From the NCBI GenBank assembly GCA_021798675.1, contig JAJZGE010000090.1:1-6978 (forward strand): 6,978 nucleotides of DNA, written 5' to 3'. The translations under genes were made by a program, and so were the position numbers. Below the pieces are notes generated by a model that saw only the letters and a program-made list of their open reading frames with translations, made no database searches and had not been told where the DNA came from. This stretch comes from Pseudomonadota bacterium. GTDB taxonomy: Bacteria > Pseudomonadota > Gammaproteobacteria > Xanthomonadales > Rhodanobacteraceae. Of this stretch, positions 6,813 to 6,978 are shown in pieces. Every line of letters begins with the position of its first letter. The stretch's first letter is position 1.

Positions 6813-6978
6813 CCACGGGTAATCATCTCTTCATGCGAATATGGAGATGACTCAAGGGAAGCCGGTGCGAATCCGGCGCTGCCCCGCAGCGGTATGTGGA
6901 AACGACCTCCGTCACCAGCACTGGGCCAGGAAACCCGGGAAGCGACGGACAGTAGGCCAGGCGTTTCGTCCACGAGCC
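6813..6978 (+). promoter_or_regulatory. Cobalamin riboswitch (3' end cut by window edge)
   Basis: Adenosylcobalamin-sensing leader RNA of the Rfam Cobalamin type. The conserved core is visible: AAGGGAAGCCGGTGCGAAT at 6854-6872, with the GCCGG/CCGGC stem (6861-6865 with 6873-6877), and GCTGCCCCGCAGCGGTA right after it. Downstream are CACTGGG at 6919-6925 and CCCGGGAAG, forming a CTGGG/CCCGG stem (6921-6925 with 6934-6938), enclosed by a TCCGTC/GACGGA stem (6908-6913 with 6944-6949). A 5' hairpin pairs TCATCTC (6823-6829) with GAGATGA (6844-6850). The final bases CACGAGCC look like the run-up to the B12 box (consensus GGAGACCTGCC), which falls outside the window. Such switches usually lower expression of cobalamin uptake (btuB) or synthesis genes when B12 is plentiful. 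The regulated gene must lie downstream on the plus strand and cannot be identified here. Confidence 0.95.

Noticed and set aside
4909..6816. Upstream extension of the phosphoesterase frame through the acyltransferase gene
   Set aside because: The extension is an out-of-frame shadow. The phosphoesterase fold begins right after the GTG at 4908 and has its own GGAG.
6647..6850. Small plus-strand open frame of 67 codons before and into the riboswitch
   Set aside because: It runs across the promoter and the riboswitch 5' hairpin and has no Shine-Dalgarno sequence or recognisable product.

Overview
The window is about 7 kb of GC-rich, tightly packed bacterial chromosome. The gene set, the high third-position GC and the protein sequences (a NupG-type nucleoside permease, DusB, a TPR/GGDEF diguanylate cyclase and a fused acyltransferase) suggest a gammaproteobacterium of the Xanthomonadales, for example a Rhodanobacter/Dyella-like organism. 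The taxonomic call is inference from protein character, since no rRNA is present. I see no mobile element, CRISPR array or tRNA, and the region looks like ordinary core and near-core chromosome.

Layout: (1) bases 1-1216 (+), the 3' part of a NupG-like nucleoside:H+ symporter cut by the left edge. (2) 1218-3017 (-), a signal-peptide, TPR, transmembrane, GGEEF diguanylate cyclase that converges on the permease with one base between the stop codons. (3) 3018-3071, a 54-base divergent promoter region in which each gene has a good -10 hexamer exactly six bases before its ATG. Both transcripts may therefore be leaderless, and their -35 regions overlap. (4) 3072-4058 (+), the tRNA-dihydrouridine synthase dusB. 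(5) 4081-6614 (-), a two-gene operon. Its first gene is a 569-residue fusion of a PlsC-like O-acyltransferase and an OlsB-like GNAT N-acyltransferase (OlsF-like). The second is a 275-residue LpxH-like metallophosphoesterase whose GTG start overlaps the upstream stop (GTGA). (6) 6615-6978, a non-coding stretch ending in a (+) promoter and a cobalamin riboswitch. The right edge cuts the riboswitch just before its conserved 3' B12 box, so the B12-controlled gene lies outside the window.

Functionally the genes are mostly independent: nucleoside uptake, c-di-GMP signalling from a periplasmic sensor, tRNA modification, membrane lipid acylation and B12-regulated expression. Only the acyltransferase/phosphoesterase pair is clearly coupled, and it probably acts in lipid metabolism. 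The observations most worth checking are the back-to-back leaderless promoter pair and the coupled lipid operon. I found no clearly new multi-gene system.
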